From contig JAACFO010000003.1 in NCBI GenBank assembly GCA_009937425.1, forward strand, positions 1-64,000: a DNA stretch of 64,000 nucleotides, given 5' to 3'. Positions 25,389 through 35,797 of the stretch are shown piece by piece (within the stretch, counting starts at the first letter, position 1; each line of letters begins with the position of its first letter). The translations under genes and the position numbers were made by a program. This DNA comes from Gammaproteobacteria bacterium. Lineage in GTDB: Bacteria > Pseudomonadota > Gammaproteobacteria > HK1. The notes under the pieces are model-generated. The model had not been told where the DNA came from and searched no databases. It was given only the letters and a program-made list of their open reading frames with translations.

Positions 25389-26825
25389 GTGACCGATTCC
25401 GTACCCCACTATCAGTCCATCACCGAGCTGGGCCGGTGGCTGCGCACCGGTGAACTGTCGCCGGTGGCGCTCACCGAGGCGCTATTAGCGCGTATCGAGG
25501 ACCTGGATGGAAAGCTTGGCGCCTTCCAGCTCGTCTGCAAGGATCGGGCCCTGGCGGCGGCCCGGGCGGCGCAGACAGCCCTCGCTGCGGGCCAGGATCT
25601 GGGGCCGCTGCACGGCATTCCCTACGCCGCCAAGGATCTCTTCGACGTGAGCGGCCTGCCCACCACCGCGGGCACCCGGCTGCTCGCCGACAACATCGCC
25701 GCCGCGGATGCGGCCGTGGTGGCGCGCCTCACCCGTGCCGGCATGGTACTGCTCGGCAAGACCAAGACCGTGCAGTTCGCCTACGGTGGCGCCGGGGTCA
25801 ACCGCGACCTGGGCACGCCCCACAATCCCTGGCATCAGAGCCACCACCTGCCGGGGGGCTCGAGCAGCGGCTCCGCCGTTTCTGTGGCCGCCGGCATGGC
25901 GCCGGCGGCGCTTGGCAGCGATACCGGTGGATCCGTGCGCATCCCCGCGGCCCTTTGTGGCATCACCGGACTCAAGACCACCGTCGGCCAGGTCAGCCGC
26001 GCCGGCGTTTATCCGCTCAGCTGGAGTCTCGACTCGGTGGGCCCCCTCACCCGCAGCGTCGAGGATGCCGCACTCATCTACCAGGCCCTGCAGGGACCCG
26101 ATGCCGGCGACGATACAACCCGCGGCCGACCCTTGCAGGATGTCATGACGAACCTTCGTAAGGGCGTCAAAGGACTGCGCATCGGCATCGCCGAAACCAT
26201 CTTCTGGGATGACGCCCATCCGCAAGTGGCGGCAGCGGTGCGCGCCGCAGCGCAAACTTTCGAGAGCCTCGGTGCCCACGTGCGCAGCTTGGACTTTCCC
26301 GCCGCTGCCGATGCCGTCACTCTTAATCCCCGCGGTCTGGTGATCGCCGCCGAAGCCTACGCCATCAATCGCCGTTTCATCGACGAGCACTACGATGAGC
26401 TCGATCCAATAGTTGCCTCGCGCATGATCAACGGACGCGATGTCACGGCGGCGGACTATCTGCAAACGACCCTGGACTGGAAACGCCTGCGATTGGAGGC
26501 CGTTGGTCAGCTCATGGATGTGGATGCCGTGCTGTGCCCGACCACGCCCATACCGGCTTGCACGCTTGCCGAGACAAATGGTGACATGGAAATGTATTCG
26601 CACAAGAATCTGATGTACCTGCGCAATACCGCCATCGGCAACATCCTCGATCTGTGCGGCTTGAGCGTACCCTGCGGCCTGACGGGAGACGGGCTGCCTA
26701 TCGGACTCATGATCTACGGTCGCCCCTTCCATGAAGACAGGGTGCTGCGCATCGGCCATGCTTACCAGCAGGCTACGGAATGGCATTTGCAACAACCGGG
26801 TCTGAAATGGGCGGCGTCTGGCTGA
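25389..26825 (+). CDS. Amidase (amidase-signature family)
   Basis: A 478-residue hydrolase with the Ser-cisSer-Lys triad: Lys in YAAKDLFD, the Gly/Ser-rich PGGSSSGSAVSVAAG loop, and the nucleophile Ser in SDTGGSVRIPAA. Length and C-terminus (CGLSVPCGLTGDGLPIG) fit the GatA-like enzymes; no gatB or gatC is near, so it is likely a catabolic amidase rather than the tRNA amidotransferase subunit. GTG start at 25389, with GAGGAT 7 bases upstream. Divergent from phnD and followed 31 bases later by putA; co-transcription with putA would fit nitrogen catabolism. Confidence 0.93.
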   Translation: MTDSVPHYQSITELGRWLRTGELSPVALTEALLARIEDLDGKLGAFQLVCKDRALAAARAAQTALAAGQDLGPLHGIPYAAKDLFDVSGLPTTAGTRLLADNIAAADAAVVARLTRAGMVLLGKTKTVQFAYGGAGVNRDLGTPHNPWHQSHHLPGGSSSGSAVSVAAGMAPAALGSDTGGSVRIPAALCGITGLKTTVGQVSRAGVYPLSWSLDSVGPLTRSVEDAALIYQALQGPDAGDDTTRGRPLQDVMTNLRKGVKGLRIGIAETIFWDDAHPQVAAAVRAAAQTFESLGAHVRSLDFPAAADAVTLNPRGLVIAAEAYAINRRFIDEHYDELDPIVASRMINGRDVTAADYLQTTLDWKRLRLEAVGQLMDVDAVLCPTTPIPACTLAETNGDMEMYSHKNLMYLRNTAIGNILDLCGLSVPCGLTGDGLPIGLMIYGRPFHEDRVLRIGHAYQQATEWHLQQPGLKWAASG

Positions 26826-26856
26826 GGCGCGCCGCTGCGAATTTCGCTATCGACAA

Positions 26857-29800
26857 ATGATATTCGACAAACCCCTGCCCCAGCGCGACGGCCTGCGCGG
26901 CGAAATCGCCCAATGGCACCGGCGCGACGAAACAGAAGTCGTCGAAAGGCTGCTGGATGCAGCGCATCTGGACCGCGACTCGCTGGATCGCATCGCCGAG
27001 CGCGCCCGTGCCCTGGTCGGCGAAGTGCGGCGTCATCGCATCGGCAAGGGCGGCATCGACGCCTTCATGCAGGAGTACGAGCTATCCAGTCAGGAAGGCG
27101 TCGTGCTCATGTGTCTCGCCGAAGCGCTGCTGCGCATTCCCGATCAGGAGACAGCGGATCGCCTGATCCGCGACAAACTGGGGCCGGCGGACTGGGAGAA
27201 ACACGTCGGCAACAGCGAATCGGTTTTCGTCAATGCGTCGACCTGGGCATTGATGCTCACGGGACGGGTCGTGTCCTTGCACGAATACCGGGATCAATCG
27301 TTGAAATCCGTGCTCGGACGCCTGGTGGGCCGGTTCGGCGATCCCGTGATTCGCCAATCCATCACCCAGGGTATGCGCATACTCGGGCGGCAGTTCGTCA
27401 TGGGGCGCAGCATCACCGAAGCGCTGGACCGCGCATCCGCCGACGAGGAGCGTGGTTACCGGCACTCCTTCGACATGCTCGGCGAGGCGGCCCACACCGC
27501 CGCCGACGCGAAACGCTACTTCGATGCCTACAGCGACGGCATCGCCACCATCGGCGCGCAGGAGGCAGGCCGCGGACCCATCGAATCATCCGGCATTTCC
27601 ATCAAACTCTCGGCCCTGCACCCACGGTACGCATTTGCCCAACGCGAGCGCGTCATGGCCGAGCTGGTGCCGCGACTGATGGCGCTCGCCACCCACGCGC
27701 GGGAGGTCGACATCGGGTTCACCGTGGATGCCGAGGAGGCCGACCGTCTGGAGCTGTCCCTGGACATCATCGCGTCCGTCTTCAGCGACGACGCGCTCAA
27801 AGGTTGGGAAGGCTTCGGGCTCGCCCTGCAAACCTATCAAAAGCGCGCATACCCCACCGTCGAGTGGCTCGCGGAGCTGGCGCGGGCCAACGGCCGGCGG
27901 CTGATGTTGCGCCTCACCAAGGGCGCCTACTGGGACTCGGAGATCAAGCTCGCCCAGGAAGGTGGGTACGAAGGCTATACCGTATTCACGCGCAAGGCGG
28001 CGACGGATGTGTCATACATCGCCTGCGCACGCCGGGTTCTCGCTCATGGCGATGCATTCTTTCCCCAGTTCGCCACCCACAACGCCCACACCCTGGCGAC
28101 CATCGTGGAGATGGCCGGACAACGCCGGGACTACGAGTTTCAACGTTTGCACGGAATGGGCGAGGCCCTCTACGAGCAGGTGGTGGGAAGCGATGGTCAG
28201 GCGCTCGCCTGCCGTATTTACGCACCGGTAGGCAGCCATGAAGACCTGCTGCCCTACCTGGTACGGCGATTGCTGGAGAACGGCTCCAACACTTCTTTCG
28301 TCAATCGCATCGTCGACGAACGCGCACCGGTGGACGACATCATCGCCGATCCGTTGCAGAAGATGCAGAGCCTCTCGGTCAAACCCCACCCGCGCATCCC
28401 CGCCCCGCCGGATATCTACCAACCGGAGCGCCGTAATTCTCGCGGCATCGATATTTCCGATCCGATGGAATTACAACCTCTGGATGCGGACATGCGCAAA
28501 GCGCTGGAGCGCGATTGGCGTGCCGCGCCGCTCATCGGCGGTGTAAATCAGAAAGGAGAACGGCAACCGATTCTGGATCCTGCCGATCGGCGACGCCAGG
28601 TGGGCACCGTCATCACGGCGGATCCCGCACAGGTGGACATTGCCATGACAGGCGCCGCCAACGCGGCACCGGCCTGGGACGCTGCCGATGCGGAGGAACG
28701 GGCCCTTGCCCTGGAACGAACGGCGGAGTTGATGGAACGGGACATGCCGGTGCTCATGGCCCTTGCGGTGCGCGAAGCCGGTAAGACCGTGCCCGATGCG
28801 ATCGCCGAGATCCGCGAGGCAGTGGACTTCTGTCGTTATTACGCGGGCCGCTGCCGCCGGGATTTCGCAGAGCCCATGAGCCTCCCGGGTCCGACCGGCG
28901 AGCGCAACGAGCTTTCTCTGCACGGGCGCGGCGTATTTGCGTGTATCAGTCCGTGGAATTTCCCCCTCGCCATCTTTACCGGCCAGGTAACGGCGGCGCT
29001 GGCGGCGGGTAACGCGGTGGTCGCCAAACCGGCGGAACAGACGCCGCTCATCGCTCATCATGCCGTAACGCTGATGCACGAAGCAGGCGTCCCGGCGGAA
29101 GTGCTGCAGCTTCTTCCCGGCGACGGTGAAACCGTGGGCACGACCCTCGTCAACAATCCGCTGATCGGCGGCGTTGTATTCACGGGATCGACGGAAACCG
29201 CGCGCGCCATTCATAAGACGCTGGCGAGCAAGGGCGGCCCCATCGTGCCGCTGATTGCGGAAACAGGTGGCCAGAACGCCATGATCGTGGATTCCTCGGC
29301 GCTCCCTGAGCAGGTCGTCACCGACACAATCGCATCGGCATTCCAGAGCGCAGGCCAGCGTTGCTCGGCCTTGCGCGTGCTCTACCTGCAGTCGGACATC
29401 GCGGACAAAACCATCGAGATGCTCACGGGGGCAATGGCGGAGCTCACCGTCGGCGATCCCGCGCTGCTCAGCACCGACGTGGGTCCGGTGATCGACGCCA
29501 CGGCACTGGAGGTGCTGGAAACTCATGCCGCGCGCATGGGAAAAGAATCACGTCTCATCCACGAATGCGCACTCGGCAGCCAATGCGCCGCGGGAACCTT
29601 CTTCGCACCCCGGGCCTTCGAGATTGAATCCATCGCTCAGCTGGAACGGGAAGTGTTCGGCCCTATCCTGCACGTGATTCGATTCCGTGCCGCCGAGGTG
29701 GATGCGGTCATCGACGATATCAACGCCACCGGTTACGGACTGACGGTGGGCATACACAGCCGCATCGACACAAGCATCGAATACATTCACTCGCGCCTGA

Positions 29801-30003
29801 AGGTCGGAAACACATACGTCAACCGCAACCAGATCGGCGCCGTCGTCGGGGTCCAGCCATTTGGGGGAGAAGGACTCTCCGGCACCGGGCCGAAGGCGGG
29901 TGGACCTCGCTATCTGTATCGTTTCGCCACCGAACGCAGCCTGTCCGTCAATACGACGGCCCAAGGTGGCAATGCCAGCTTGATGTCACTGGACGAAGAC
30001 TGA
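26857..30003 (+). CDS. putA: Bifunctional proline dehydrogenase / L-glutamate-gamma-semialdehyde dehydrogenase
   Basis: A 1048-residue PutA that converts proline to glutamate in two steps, using FAD and then NAD. An alpha-helical N-terminal region (about 1-110) is followed by the proline dehydrogenase barrel (about 150-470, with LRLTKGAYWDSE and FATHNAHT) and the aldehyde dehydrogenase (about 550-1010, with FACISPWNFPLAIF, the catalytic Cys in SAGQRCSAL near residue 836, and QPFGGEGLSGTGPKAGG). It lacks the ribbon-helix-helix DNA-binding domain of trifunctional PutA and the long C-terminal domain of others, so it is a minimalist PutA that does not repress its own gene. Confidence 0.96.
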   Translation: MIFDKPLPQRDGLRGEIAQWHRRDETEVVERLLDAAHLDRDSLDRIAERARALVGEVRRHRIGKGGIDAFMQEYELSSQEGVVLMCLAEALLRIPDQETADRLIRDKLGPADWEKHVGNSESVFVNASTWALMLTGRVVSLHEYRDQSLKSVLGRLVGRFGDPVIRQSITQGMRILGRQFVMGRSITEALDRASADEERGYRHSFDMLGEAAHTAADAKRYFDAYSDGIATIGAQEAGRGPIESSGISIKLSALHPRYAFAQRERVMAELVPRLMALATHAREVDIGFTVDAEEADRLELSLDIIASVFSDDALKGWEGFGLALQTYQKRAYPTVEWLAELARANGRRLMLRLTKGAYWDSEIKLAQEGGYEGYTVFTRKAATDVSYIACARRVLAHGDAFFPQFATHNAHTLATIVEMAGQRRDYEFQRLHGMGEALYEQVVGSDGQALACRIYAPVGSHEDLLPYLVRRLLENGSNTSFVNRIVDERAPVDDIIADPLQKMQSLSVKPHPRIPAPPDIYQPERRNSRGIDISDPMELQPLDADMRKALERDWRAAPLIGGVNQKGERQPILDPADRRRQVGTVITADPAQVDIAMTGAANAAPAWDAADAEERALALERTAELMERDMPVLMALAVREAGKTVPDAIAEIREAVDFCRYYAGRCRRDFAEPMSLPGPTGERNELSLHGRGVFACISPWNFPLAIFTGQVTAALAAGNAVVAKPAEQTPLIAHHAVTLMHEAGVPAEVLQLLPGDGETVGTTLVNNPLIGGVVFTGSTETARAIHKTLASKGGPIVPLIAETGGQNAMIVDSSALPEQVVTDTIASAFQSAGQRCSALRVLYLQSDIADKTIEMLTGAMAELTVGDPALLSTDVGPVIDATALEVLETHAARMGKESRLIHECALGSQCAAGTFFAPRAFEIESIAQLEREVFGPILHVIRFRAAEVDAVIDDINATGYGLTVGIHSRIDTSIEYIHSRLKVGNTYVNRNQIGAVVGVQPFGGEGLSGTGPKAGGPRYLYRFATERSLSVNTTAQGGNASLMSLDED

Positions 30004-30022
30004 AGCTACGGACCGCAATTGG

Positions 30023-30295
30023 CTAGATTTTTCCTTGCATGGCCTGGGCGGCATCCGCCGAGGAAGTAACGGAAATGACCTCGAACTCCACGATGTCACT
30101 CCAATTTTCAATCCACTCGTCCATGAGTGTTGGATCCGATGTCTCCATGATCTGATAGCAACGCTCCAGCTTCGTGTCCACCCAGCTGGAGAGGTACTCG
30201 AGCCCATCCGGCGTCATGCGCCCCTTTTCGTGAAAGCGACGATAAACCGGCACGGCATCCTGGTTCTTAAAACGCTCGATCACCATGTAGAGCAT
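30023..30295 (-). CDS. DUF3303 family protein
   Basis: A 90-residue protein matching DUF3303: MLYMVIERF at the start, GLEYLSSWVD and the conserved DEWIENWSDIVEFEV near the end. The frame is open to 30442, but family homology begins at the ATG at 30295. A small ferredoxin-like alpha/beta fold is expected; function unknown. It follows a small membrane protein by 5 bases and forms a set with a DUF4242 gene. Confidence 0.82.
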   Translation of the reverse strand: MLYMVIERFKNQDAVPVYRRFHEKGRMTPDGLEYLSSWVDTKLERCYQIMETSDPTLMDEWIENWSDIVEFEVISVTSSADAAQAMQGKI

Positions 30296-30300
30296 CCTGC

Positions 30301-30489
30301 TTACTCCGCCGATCTCAAATAGGGCACGAGAAACACGATGCAGGCGGCAAGAAAGAACAGGCTGCCGAACAGCCCGGGGATATCGCCGCTTATCGCGGTG
30401 GAGGCAACAAAGAAGACGGCGGATACGATGAACAGGCTCCAACCCCAGATCTCGTATTTTCGATTCTTACCGCCGCCTTCTGTTGCCAC
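30301..30489 (-). CDS. Small two-helix membrane protein
   Basis: A 62-residue protein with a charged N-terminus (MATEGGGKNRKYEIWGW) and two predicted membrane helices (about residues 16-34 and 38-57). I do not recognise a family. It is immediately upstream of the DUF3303 gene on the same strand, so the two are probably translated together. Confidence 0.62.
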   Translation of the reverse strand: MATEGGGKNRKYEIWGWSLFIVSAVFFVASTAISGDIPGLFGSLFFLAACIVFLVPYLRSAE

Positions 30490-30541
30490 GAATTACGCTC
30501 CAGGTTCTCACTGTTTCGCCAAGCGATCCTGAAGCCTGTGG

Positions 30542-30832
30542 TTACGCGGCCGACTCTGCCGTCAGCGGGTCGATCATACGGCGTACTTCCGTGACCGTCG
30601 TTGCGGGGAAGCCGCTTCGCTCGGCATGTTCCATCACCAAGGCCTCACTGTCCGAGCGATAAATACAGAAGGTCTTGTCATTCACCACGTAGCTGTGCTC
30701 CCAGTAAATATTCTTTCCTTCCGCCTGCATCGATTGCAATACACCGTTGGATTTCTGGGACGCGTCGCGCATTGCGGCACGATCCGCCGATCCGATCTCC
30801 GGAATGTCTCGTTCGATAACGAATCTTGGCAT
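30542..30832 (-). CDS. DUF4242 family protein
   Basis: A 96-residue protein with the DUF4242 pattern: MPRFVIERDIPEIG at the start, WEHSYVVNDKTFCIY in the middle, and EHAERSGFPATTVTEVR near the end. Members are small ferredoxin-like proteins; a Streptomyces homologue binds nickel, so metal binding is possible here. It leads the run of small minus-strand genes 30832 to 30023. Confidence 0.85.
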   Translation of the reverse strand: MPRFVIERDIPEIGSADRAAMRDASQKSNGVLQSMQAEGKNIYWEHSYVVNDKTFCIYRSDSEALVMEHAERSGFPATTVTEVRRMIDPLTAESAA

Positions 30833-30910
30833 TGTTCTACCCCCTCTCCAGTTTCAGTTATTGACGTTAGATAAAAGACGGCCCGCAGATCTTGGTGATT
30901 GCTTCCATTG

Positions 30911-31747
30911 CTAAGCCGCCGCGCCCGACAGTTGACAGCACGCTGAAACAACCGGCCAGCAGACAAGCACTCCGTCACTCGATACGACGCTATTTCGTAG
31001 ATTCTCCTCGAGCTGCTCCGCATTCTCGGCGCCGAAACCACGGATATCATGGGAATCGGCCATGGCAAGCATACTCCGAACACTCTCCGCCATGTAGCGA
31101 TAGATAAGACTGTCGGCACCGCCCCCGACAGGAGCTTCCATACGAAGGTCGGGGGCAGGCAATTTCGCCGCCTGGAATATTCGGTAAAGACCGAGACCGG
31201 CTTCGATGTCCGCGCCGGCAGCCGCGACGACGCGACATTTCCAGCGTACGACCTCGTCGTAGATTTCAGAATGGGGAAAAGAGTGTTGTGTGTCCAGCAA
31301 CCCGGCCATGTGCGACTCGAGCATCATGATGACGCCTCCGGGTCGAAGTGCTCTGGCGGCCTCGGCCAGGGTTTGCGCGGGAGACGGCTGATGCATCAGA
31401 AAAAAGCGCCCAGTCAGTGCATCGAAGGTGCCGGGTTCGGCAAAGGATCCCGCCTCGCCTTCCTCGAAGGCGACGTTGCCAATGCCCAGTTGCGCCGCTC
31501 TCGCCCTCGCGGATTGCACGGACTCAGCGTCCATATCGATGCCGAGCGCCGAGCCCGACGGGCCTACGAGCTCCGCCGCCAGCCGCGTGACATCGCCGGA
31601 ACCGCAACCGATATCGAGGACCCGCATACCTGTCGCGATACCGCAGTCCGTCAATGCCCGCCGGGTGGCGTCGCGGTAAATGATCCCCTGAAGGTCGAGC
31701 CGATTGAGCTCGCGCTCAGTTCGGTCCAGTACGTAGGCTTTATTCAT
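30911..31747 (-). CDS. Class I SAM-dependent methyltransferase
   Basis: A 278-residue methyltransferase with motif I VLDIGCGSGDVTRLA and the acidic motif II LGIDMDAESV. Motif IV-like (GTFDALTGRFFLMH) and the post-motif RPGGVIMMLE complete the Rossmann core in the first 170 residues; the substrate-binding C-terminal part is not diagnostic. The ATG at 31747 has GGAGACC just upstream; the longer frame to 31846 lacks one. It lies 22 bases after the end of hutU on the same strand, so it may be the distal gene of a hutU transcript. Substrate unknown. Confidence 0.86.
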   Translation of the reverse strand: MNKAYVLDRTERELNRLDLQGIIYRDATRRALTDCGIATGMRVLDIGCGSGDVTRLAAELVGPSGSALGIDMDAESVQSARARAAQLGIGNVAFEEGEAGSFAEPGTFDALTGRFFLMHQPSPAQTLAEAARALRPGGVIMMLESHMAGLLDTQHSFPHSEIYDEVVRWKCRVVAAAGADIEAGLGLYRIFQAAKLPAPDLRMEAPVGGGADSLIYRYMAESVRSMLAMADSHDIRGFGAENAEQLEENLRNSVVSSDGVLVCWPVVSACCQLSGAAA

Positions 31748-31769
31748 ACGGTCTCCGTTGTCCTGCCCG

Positions 31770-33443
31770 CTAGCCTTCCTCCATGGGCAGATCGAGACCC
31801 TTTTCCCGGGCACATTGCTGTGCAGTCTCGTAACCGGCGTCGGCATGGCGCATAACGCCGGTAGCGGGATCGTTCGTCAACACGCGCGCGATGCGGCGCG
31901 CGGAGTCCTCGCTGCCATCACACACGATGACCATGCCCGCGTGCTGGGAAAAACCCATACCGACCCCACCGCCGTGGTGCAGACTCACCCAGGTGGCACC
32001 GCTGGCGGTGTTCAGCAAGGCGTTCAACAGCGGCCAGTCGGAAACCGCATCGCTGCCGTCGCGCATGCCTTCGGTCTCGCGATTGGGGCTCGCCACCGAA
32101 CCCGAATCCAGATGATCGCGGCCGATGACCACGGGTGCTTCCAGCTCACCGCTGGCCACCATGGCGTTGAAGGCAAGGCCGAGCCGCGCCCGCTCGCCAA
32201 GACCCACCCAGCAGATGCGCGCCGGCAGTCCTTGAAACTGGATGCGCTCGCGAGCCATGGCGAGCCAGTTGTGCAAATGCGGGTCGTCGGGAATGAGCTC
32301 CTTGACCTTGGCGTCGGTGCGGAAAATATCCTCGGGGTTTCCGGACAGCGCCGCCCAGCGAAAGGGTCCCACCCCACGGCAGAACAGCGGCCGAATGTAC
32401 GCGGGCACGAAACCGGGGAAGTCGAAGGCGTTGTCGACACCCTCCTCCAGCGCGACCTGGCGGATATTGTTGCCATAGTCGAAAGTTGGAATTCCCAGGG
32501 CATTGAATTCGAGCATGGCGCGCACGTGCACGGCCATGGATTGTTTTGCCGCCGCAACAACCCGCTCGGGTTCCCGGGCACGCAGCTCCACGGCCTGCTC
32601 CAAAGTCCAGCCGGCGGGCAGGTAACCGTTGAGCGGATCGTGGGCGCTGGTCTGATCGGTTACGGCGTCCGGGTGCACGCCGCGGCGTACGAGCTCGGGG
32701 AGAATCTCGGCGGCGTTGCCCACAAGTCCCACTGAAACAGCCTTGCCATCCGTCTTGGCCTGCTCAATGTGCGCCAGTGCGGTGTCCAGATTGGACTCCA
32801 TCATGTCCAGGTAGCCGCTCTCCAGACGCTTACGGATGCGTGACGGATCGCATTCCACCGCAAGCATGGAAGCCCCGGCCATGGTCGCCGCCAATGGCTG
32901 GGCGCCACCCATACCACCAAGTCCCGCGGTCAGAATCCAGCGCCCGGATAAATCACCGTCGAAATGTTCCCGGCCCATGGCCACGAAAGTCTCGTAGGTG
33001 CCCTGAACGATGCCTTGACTACCGATGTAGATCCACGAGCCCGCGGTCATCTGCCCGTACATCATGAGGCCCTGCTGATCGAGCTCGTTGAAGTGCTCCC
33101 AATTGGCCCAATGGGGCACGAGGTTGGAATTGGCGATGAGCACCCGCGGCGCGTCCGGATGGGTCTTGAATACCCCCACGGGCTTGCCCGACTGCACCAG
33201 CAGGGTTTCATCACCCTCCAGGCGTTCCAGCACATCGACGATCTTGTCGAAACATTCCCAATCCCTGGCCGCGCGCCCGATACCGCCGTAAACCACCAGC
33301 TCCTGGGGCCTCTCCGCCACTTCCGGGTCCAGATTGTTCATCAGCATGCGCAACGGCGCTTCCGTCAGCCAGCTCCTGGCGGTTAATTTCGTACCCCGCG
33401 GAGATCGCACAATGCGGTTGGAAATGCGTGTACCCTTGCTCAT
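31770..33443 (-). CDS. hutU: Urocanate hydratase
   Basis: A 557-residue cytosolic enzyme for the second step of histidine degradation: urocanate plus water to imidazolonepropionate, using NAD as an electrophile. The NAD-binding loop ([19 protein letters not shown]) and the active-site region [15 protein letters not shown], with the conserved Cys, are intact. The length is standard. The ATG at 33443 fits the family start ([10 protein letters not shown]) better than the frame end at 33482. Transcribed divergently from hutG across an 84-base gap that contains a perfect 12-base inverted repeat. Confidence 0.97.
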   Translation of the reverse strand: MSKGTRISNRIVRSPRGTKLTARSWLTEAPLRMLMNNLDPEVAERPQELVVYGGIGRAARDWECFDKIVDVLERLEGDETLLVQSGKPVGVFKTHPDAPRVLIANSNLVPHWANWEHFNELDQQGLMMYGQMTAGSWIYIGSQGIVQGTYETFVAMGREHFDGDLSGRWILTAGLGGMGGAQPLAATMAGASMLAVECDPSRIRKRLESGYLDMMESNLDTALAHIEQAKTDGKAVSVGLVGNAAEILPELVRRGVHPDAVTDQTSAHDPLNGYLPAGWTLEQAVELRAREPERVVAAAKQSMAVHVRAMLEFNALGIPTFDYGNNIRQVALEEGVDNAFDFPGFVPAYIRPLFCRGVGPFRWAALSGNPEDIFRTDAKVKELIPDDPHLHNWLAMARERIQFQGLPARICWVGLGERARLGLAFNAMVASGELEAPVVIGRDHLDSGSVASPNRETEGMRDGSDAVSDWPLLNALLNTASGATWVSLHHGGGVGMGFSQHAGMVIVCDGSEDSARRIARVLTNDPATGVMRHADAGYETAQQCAREKGLDLPMEEG

Positions 33444-33479
33444 AGGTCTACCCACTGCAGCCGTGTTGGGAAACACGAC

Positions 33480-33510
33480 CATTCTACTTTGTCGGAGTCA
33501 AAGTAGAATG
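33480..33510. promoter_or_regulatory. Perfect 12-base inverted repeat between hutU and hutG (probable operator)
   Basis: CATTCTACTTTG (33480-33491) and CAAAGTAGAATG (33499-33510) are exact inverted complements with a 7-base spacer. The site lies in the 84-base gap between two divergent hut genes, 18 bases from the hutG start and 37 from the hutU start, where a repressor would block both promoters. The sequence is unlike the HutC boxes I know. No hut regulator gene is adjacent. Confidence 0.75.
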
Positions 33511-33527
33511 TCTCCTGGAGCCTCTCC

Positions 33528-34325
33528 ATGGATACGTTCGAATTCACCGAGGGCACGACGCCGCTGCTGGTCAGCATGCCCCATGACGGCACCGCCATTC
33601 CCCTGGATTTGGCCGACTGCATGACGGCATATGCCCGCACCACGCCGGATACGGATTGGCACATGACGCGGCTCTACGATTTCGCCGGGGAGCTGGGCGT
33701 CAGCATTCTGAGACCTTTTTATTCACGCTTCGTCATCGATCTCAACCGCCCACCCGATGGCGAGCCCCTCTACCCCGGCGCCGACAATACCGAACTGTGC
33801 CCGACCCGGTGCTTCGATGAGACGGCCATCTACCGGGTTGGCGAAGCACCCGGCGCCAGTGAAATCGGCGCGCGCCGGGATCGCTACTGGCAGCCCTACC
33901 ACGATCGGATCGCCTCGACCCTGGCGGCACTGAAAGCACGTCATGGCATCGCATTGCTCTTCGATGCCCACAGCATCCTCTCGGTAGTACCGAGATTCTT
34001 CGAGGGAAAACTGCCGGACCTGAATCTCGGCACCGCCGGCGGCACGAGCTGCGATCCATCACTGCAAGCGGCCCTGACGACAGTGCTCGAAAGCGCAAGC
34101 GACTACACCCAAGTCGTCAACGGCCGTTTTACCGGTGGTTATATCACCCGAACCTACGGCGATCCCGGCAACAAGGTGCACGCAGTGCAACTCGAGCAGG
34201 CCCAATGCAGCTACATGGACGAGAATCCGCCCTACGACTACCGCGAGGATCTGGCGGACGGCGTGCGCCCTACTCTGCGCAGGCTGTTGGAAACGATGCT
34301 GGAGTGGAGCGCGAGTCAGACTTGA
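33528..34325 (+). CDS. hutG: N-formylglutamate deformylase
   Basis: A 265-residue zinc hydrolase of the N-formylglutamate amidohydrolase family, for the last step of the five-step Hut pathway (formylglutamate to glutamate and formate). Recognisable segments are SMPHDGTAIP (zinc His), the arginine-rich RFVIDLNRPP, and LFDAHSILS. Arrangement with HutF elsewhere in the region shows the HutF/HutG route rather than formiminoglutamase. Ends 20 bases from the convergent hutI. Confidence 0.95.
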   Translation: MDTFEFTEGTTPLLVSMPHDGTAIPLDLADCMTAYARTTPDTDWHMTRLYDFAGELGVSILRPFYSRFVIDLNRPPDGEPLYPGADNTELCPTRCFDETAIYRVGEAPGASEIGARRDRYWQPYHDRIASTLAALKARHGIALLFDAHSILSVVPRFFEGKLPDLNLGTAGGTSCDPSLQAALTTVLESASDYTQVVNGRFTGGYITRTYGDPGNKVHAVQLEQAQCSYMDENPPYDYREDLADGVRPTLRRLLETMLEWSASQT

Positions 34326-34345
34326 AGAATTCCGGCATCCGTCGG

Positions 34346-35644
34346 TCAGGGGTTCGACCGGCGGCCGCTCTTGATCACTTGGTGGCAGGGATTGAAACCG
34401 ATGCGGTAGGCAAGCTCCGCGGGGTGGTCAATGTCCCAGAGGACGAAGTCCGCCTGCTTACCCGCTTCCAAGGTGCCCACCTCGTCCGCCCTCCCCAGCG
34501 CCGCCGCAGCGTGACGTGTAACACCCGTTAGAGCCTCCTCCGGCGTCATTTGGAACAAGGTACAGGCCATGTTCAACATCAGCAGCAACGAGCTGACCGG
34601 TGAGCTCCCGGGATTGCTGTCGGTGGCGATGGCCATGGGTACGTCGTGCCGGCGAAACAAATCCACCGGCGGCTTACGGGTCTCGCGCAGAAAATAAAAT
34701 GCGCCGGGGAGTACAACGGCGACGGTCCCGGATTCGGCCATGGCCTCGATGGATGGCTCGGATACGTATTCCAGGTGATCCGCCGACAGTGCGCCGAAGC
34801 GTGCGGCGAGCGCCGTACCGCCCAGATCGGAGAGTTGCTCGGCGTGCAATTTGACGGGCAAGCCCAGTGCCCTGGCTTTGTGGAACACGCGTTCAGTCTG
34901 TGCAATCGTGAATCCAATGCCTTCACAGAACGCATCGACGGCGTCGGCAAGGCCGAGCTCCGCTACCCGCGGCATCACCTGGGCACACACGAAGTCGATG
35001 TAGTCATCGCCGCGCCCGGCGTACTCCGCCGGTAGCGCGTGTGCACCGAGAAAGCTTGTCACGACATCGACGCCACCGCCCTCACCCAGGCGACGGGCCG
35101 CACGCAACATTTTCAGCTCCGTATCCCCATCGAGTCCGTACCCGGATTTGATCTCGATGGTGGTAACGCCCTCGGCCACCAGGGCGGCCAGCCGCGGACC
35201 TGCCGAATCCACCAGCTGATCTTCGCTTGCTGCGCGCGTCGCCGTGACCGTCGAAACGATGCCGCCACCCTGGCGGGCGATCTCCTCGTAGCTGACGCCG
35301 GTCAGGCGTTGCTCGAACTCCCTGGCGCGATCGCCGCCGTATACGAGATGGGTGTGACAGTCGATGAGCCCGGGCGTCACCCAGCGGCCGCCCGCCGAGT
35401 GCACGCTTACGCCGGCGGGAATGTGGCTGGGTAATCGTGATTGGTCGCCCACCCAGCGGATGCGATCTGCAGCCACTGCAATAGCGCCGTTTTCGATGGC
35501 GCCGTAGGGATTCCCCCCTGCCGGCGCCATTGTTGCAAGCCGCGCGTGAGTCCACAGGGCATTGCAGCTGGAAAGGTCTATGGGATCGGACAAGGTCTTT
35601 TTACCGGTTTGGGCGTTGCAATCTTCTGGTGCTCTCGCGAGCAC
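34346..35644 (-). CDS. hutI: Imidazolonepropionase
   Basis: A 432-residue amidohydrolase for step three: imidazolonepropionate to formiminoglutamate. Metal-binding and catalytic motifs are complete: [33 protein letters not shown] and ATDSNPGS. The GTG start at 35644 makes it some 20 residues longer than usual; a TTG 17 codons in would give a more typical N-terminus. Convergent with hutG. Confidence 0.96.
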   Translation of the reverse strand: MLARAPEDCNAQTGKKTLSDPIDLSSCNALWTHARLATMAPAGGNPYGAIENGAIAVAADRIRWVGDQSRLPSHIPAGVSVHSAGGRWVTPGLIDCHTHLVYGGDRAREFEQRLTGVSYEEIARQGGGIVSTVTATRAASEDQLVDSAGPRLAALVAEGVTTIEIKSGYGLDGDTELKMLRAARRLGEGGGVDVVTSFLGAHALPAEYAGRGDDYIDFVCAQVMPRVAELGLADAVDAFCEGIGFTIAQTERVFHKARALGLPVKLHAEQLSDLGGTALAARFGALSADHLEYVSEPSIEAMAESGTVAVVLPGAFYFLRETRKPPVDLFRRHDVPMAIATDSNPGSSPVSSLLLMLNMACTLFQMTPEEALTGVTRHAAAALGRADEVGTLEAGKQADFVLWDIDHPAELAYRIGFNPCHQVIKSGRRSNP

Positions 35645-35797
35645 ATCCTACCCCCATGGTCACACACGAATACAGGGAGTTATCGCAACCATCCATTGAA
35701 ATGTCCGGATACGCTTGCGCAGCTGACCGTCGCTCGCCATCCACAAGCCCCGGCGATAGTATCTTCTGTACCCCCCAGGTTGGAGAAGCACCTCCGC

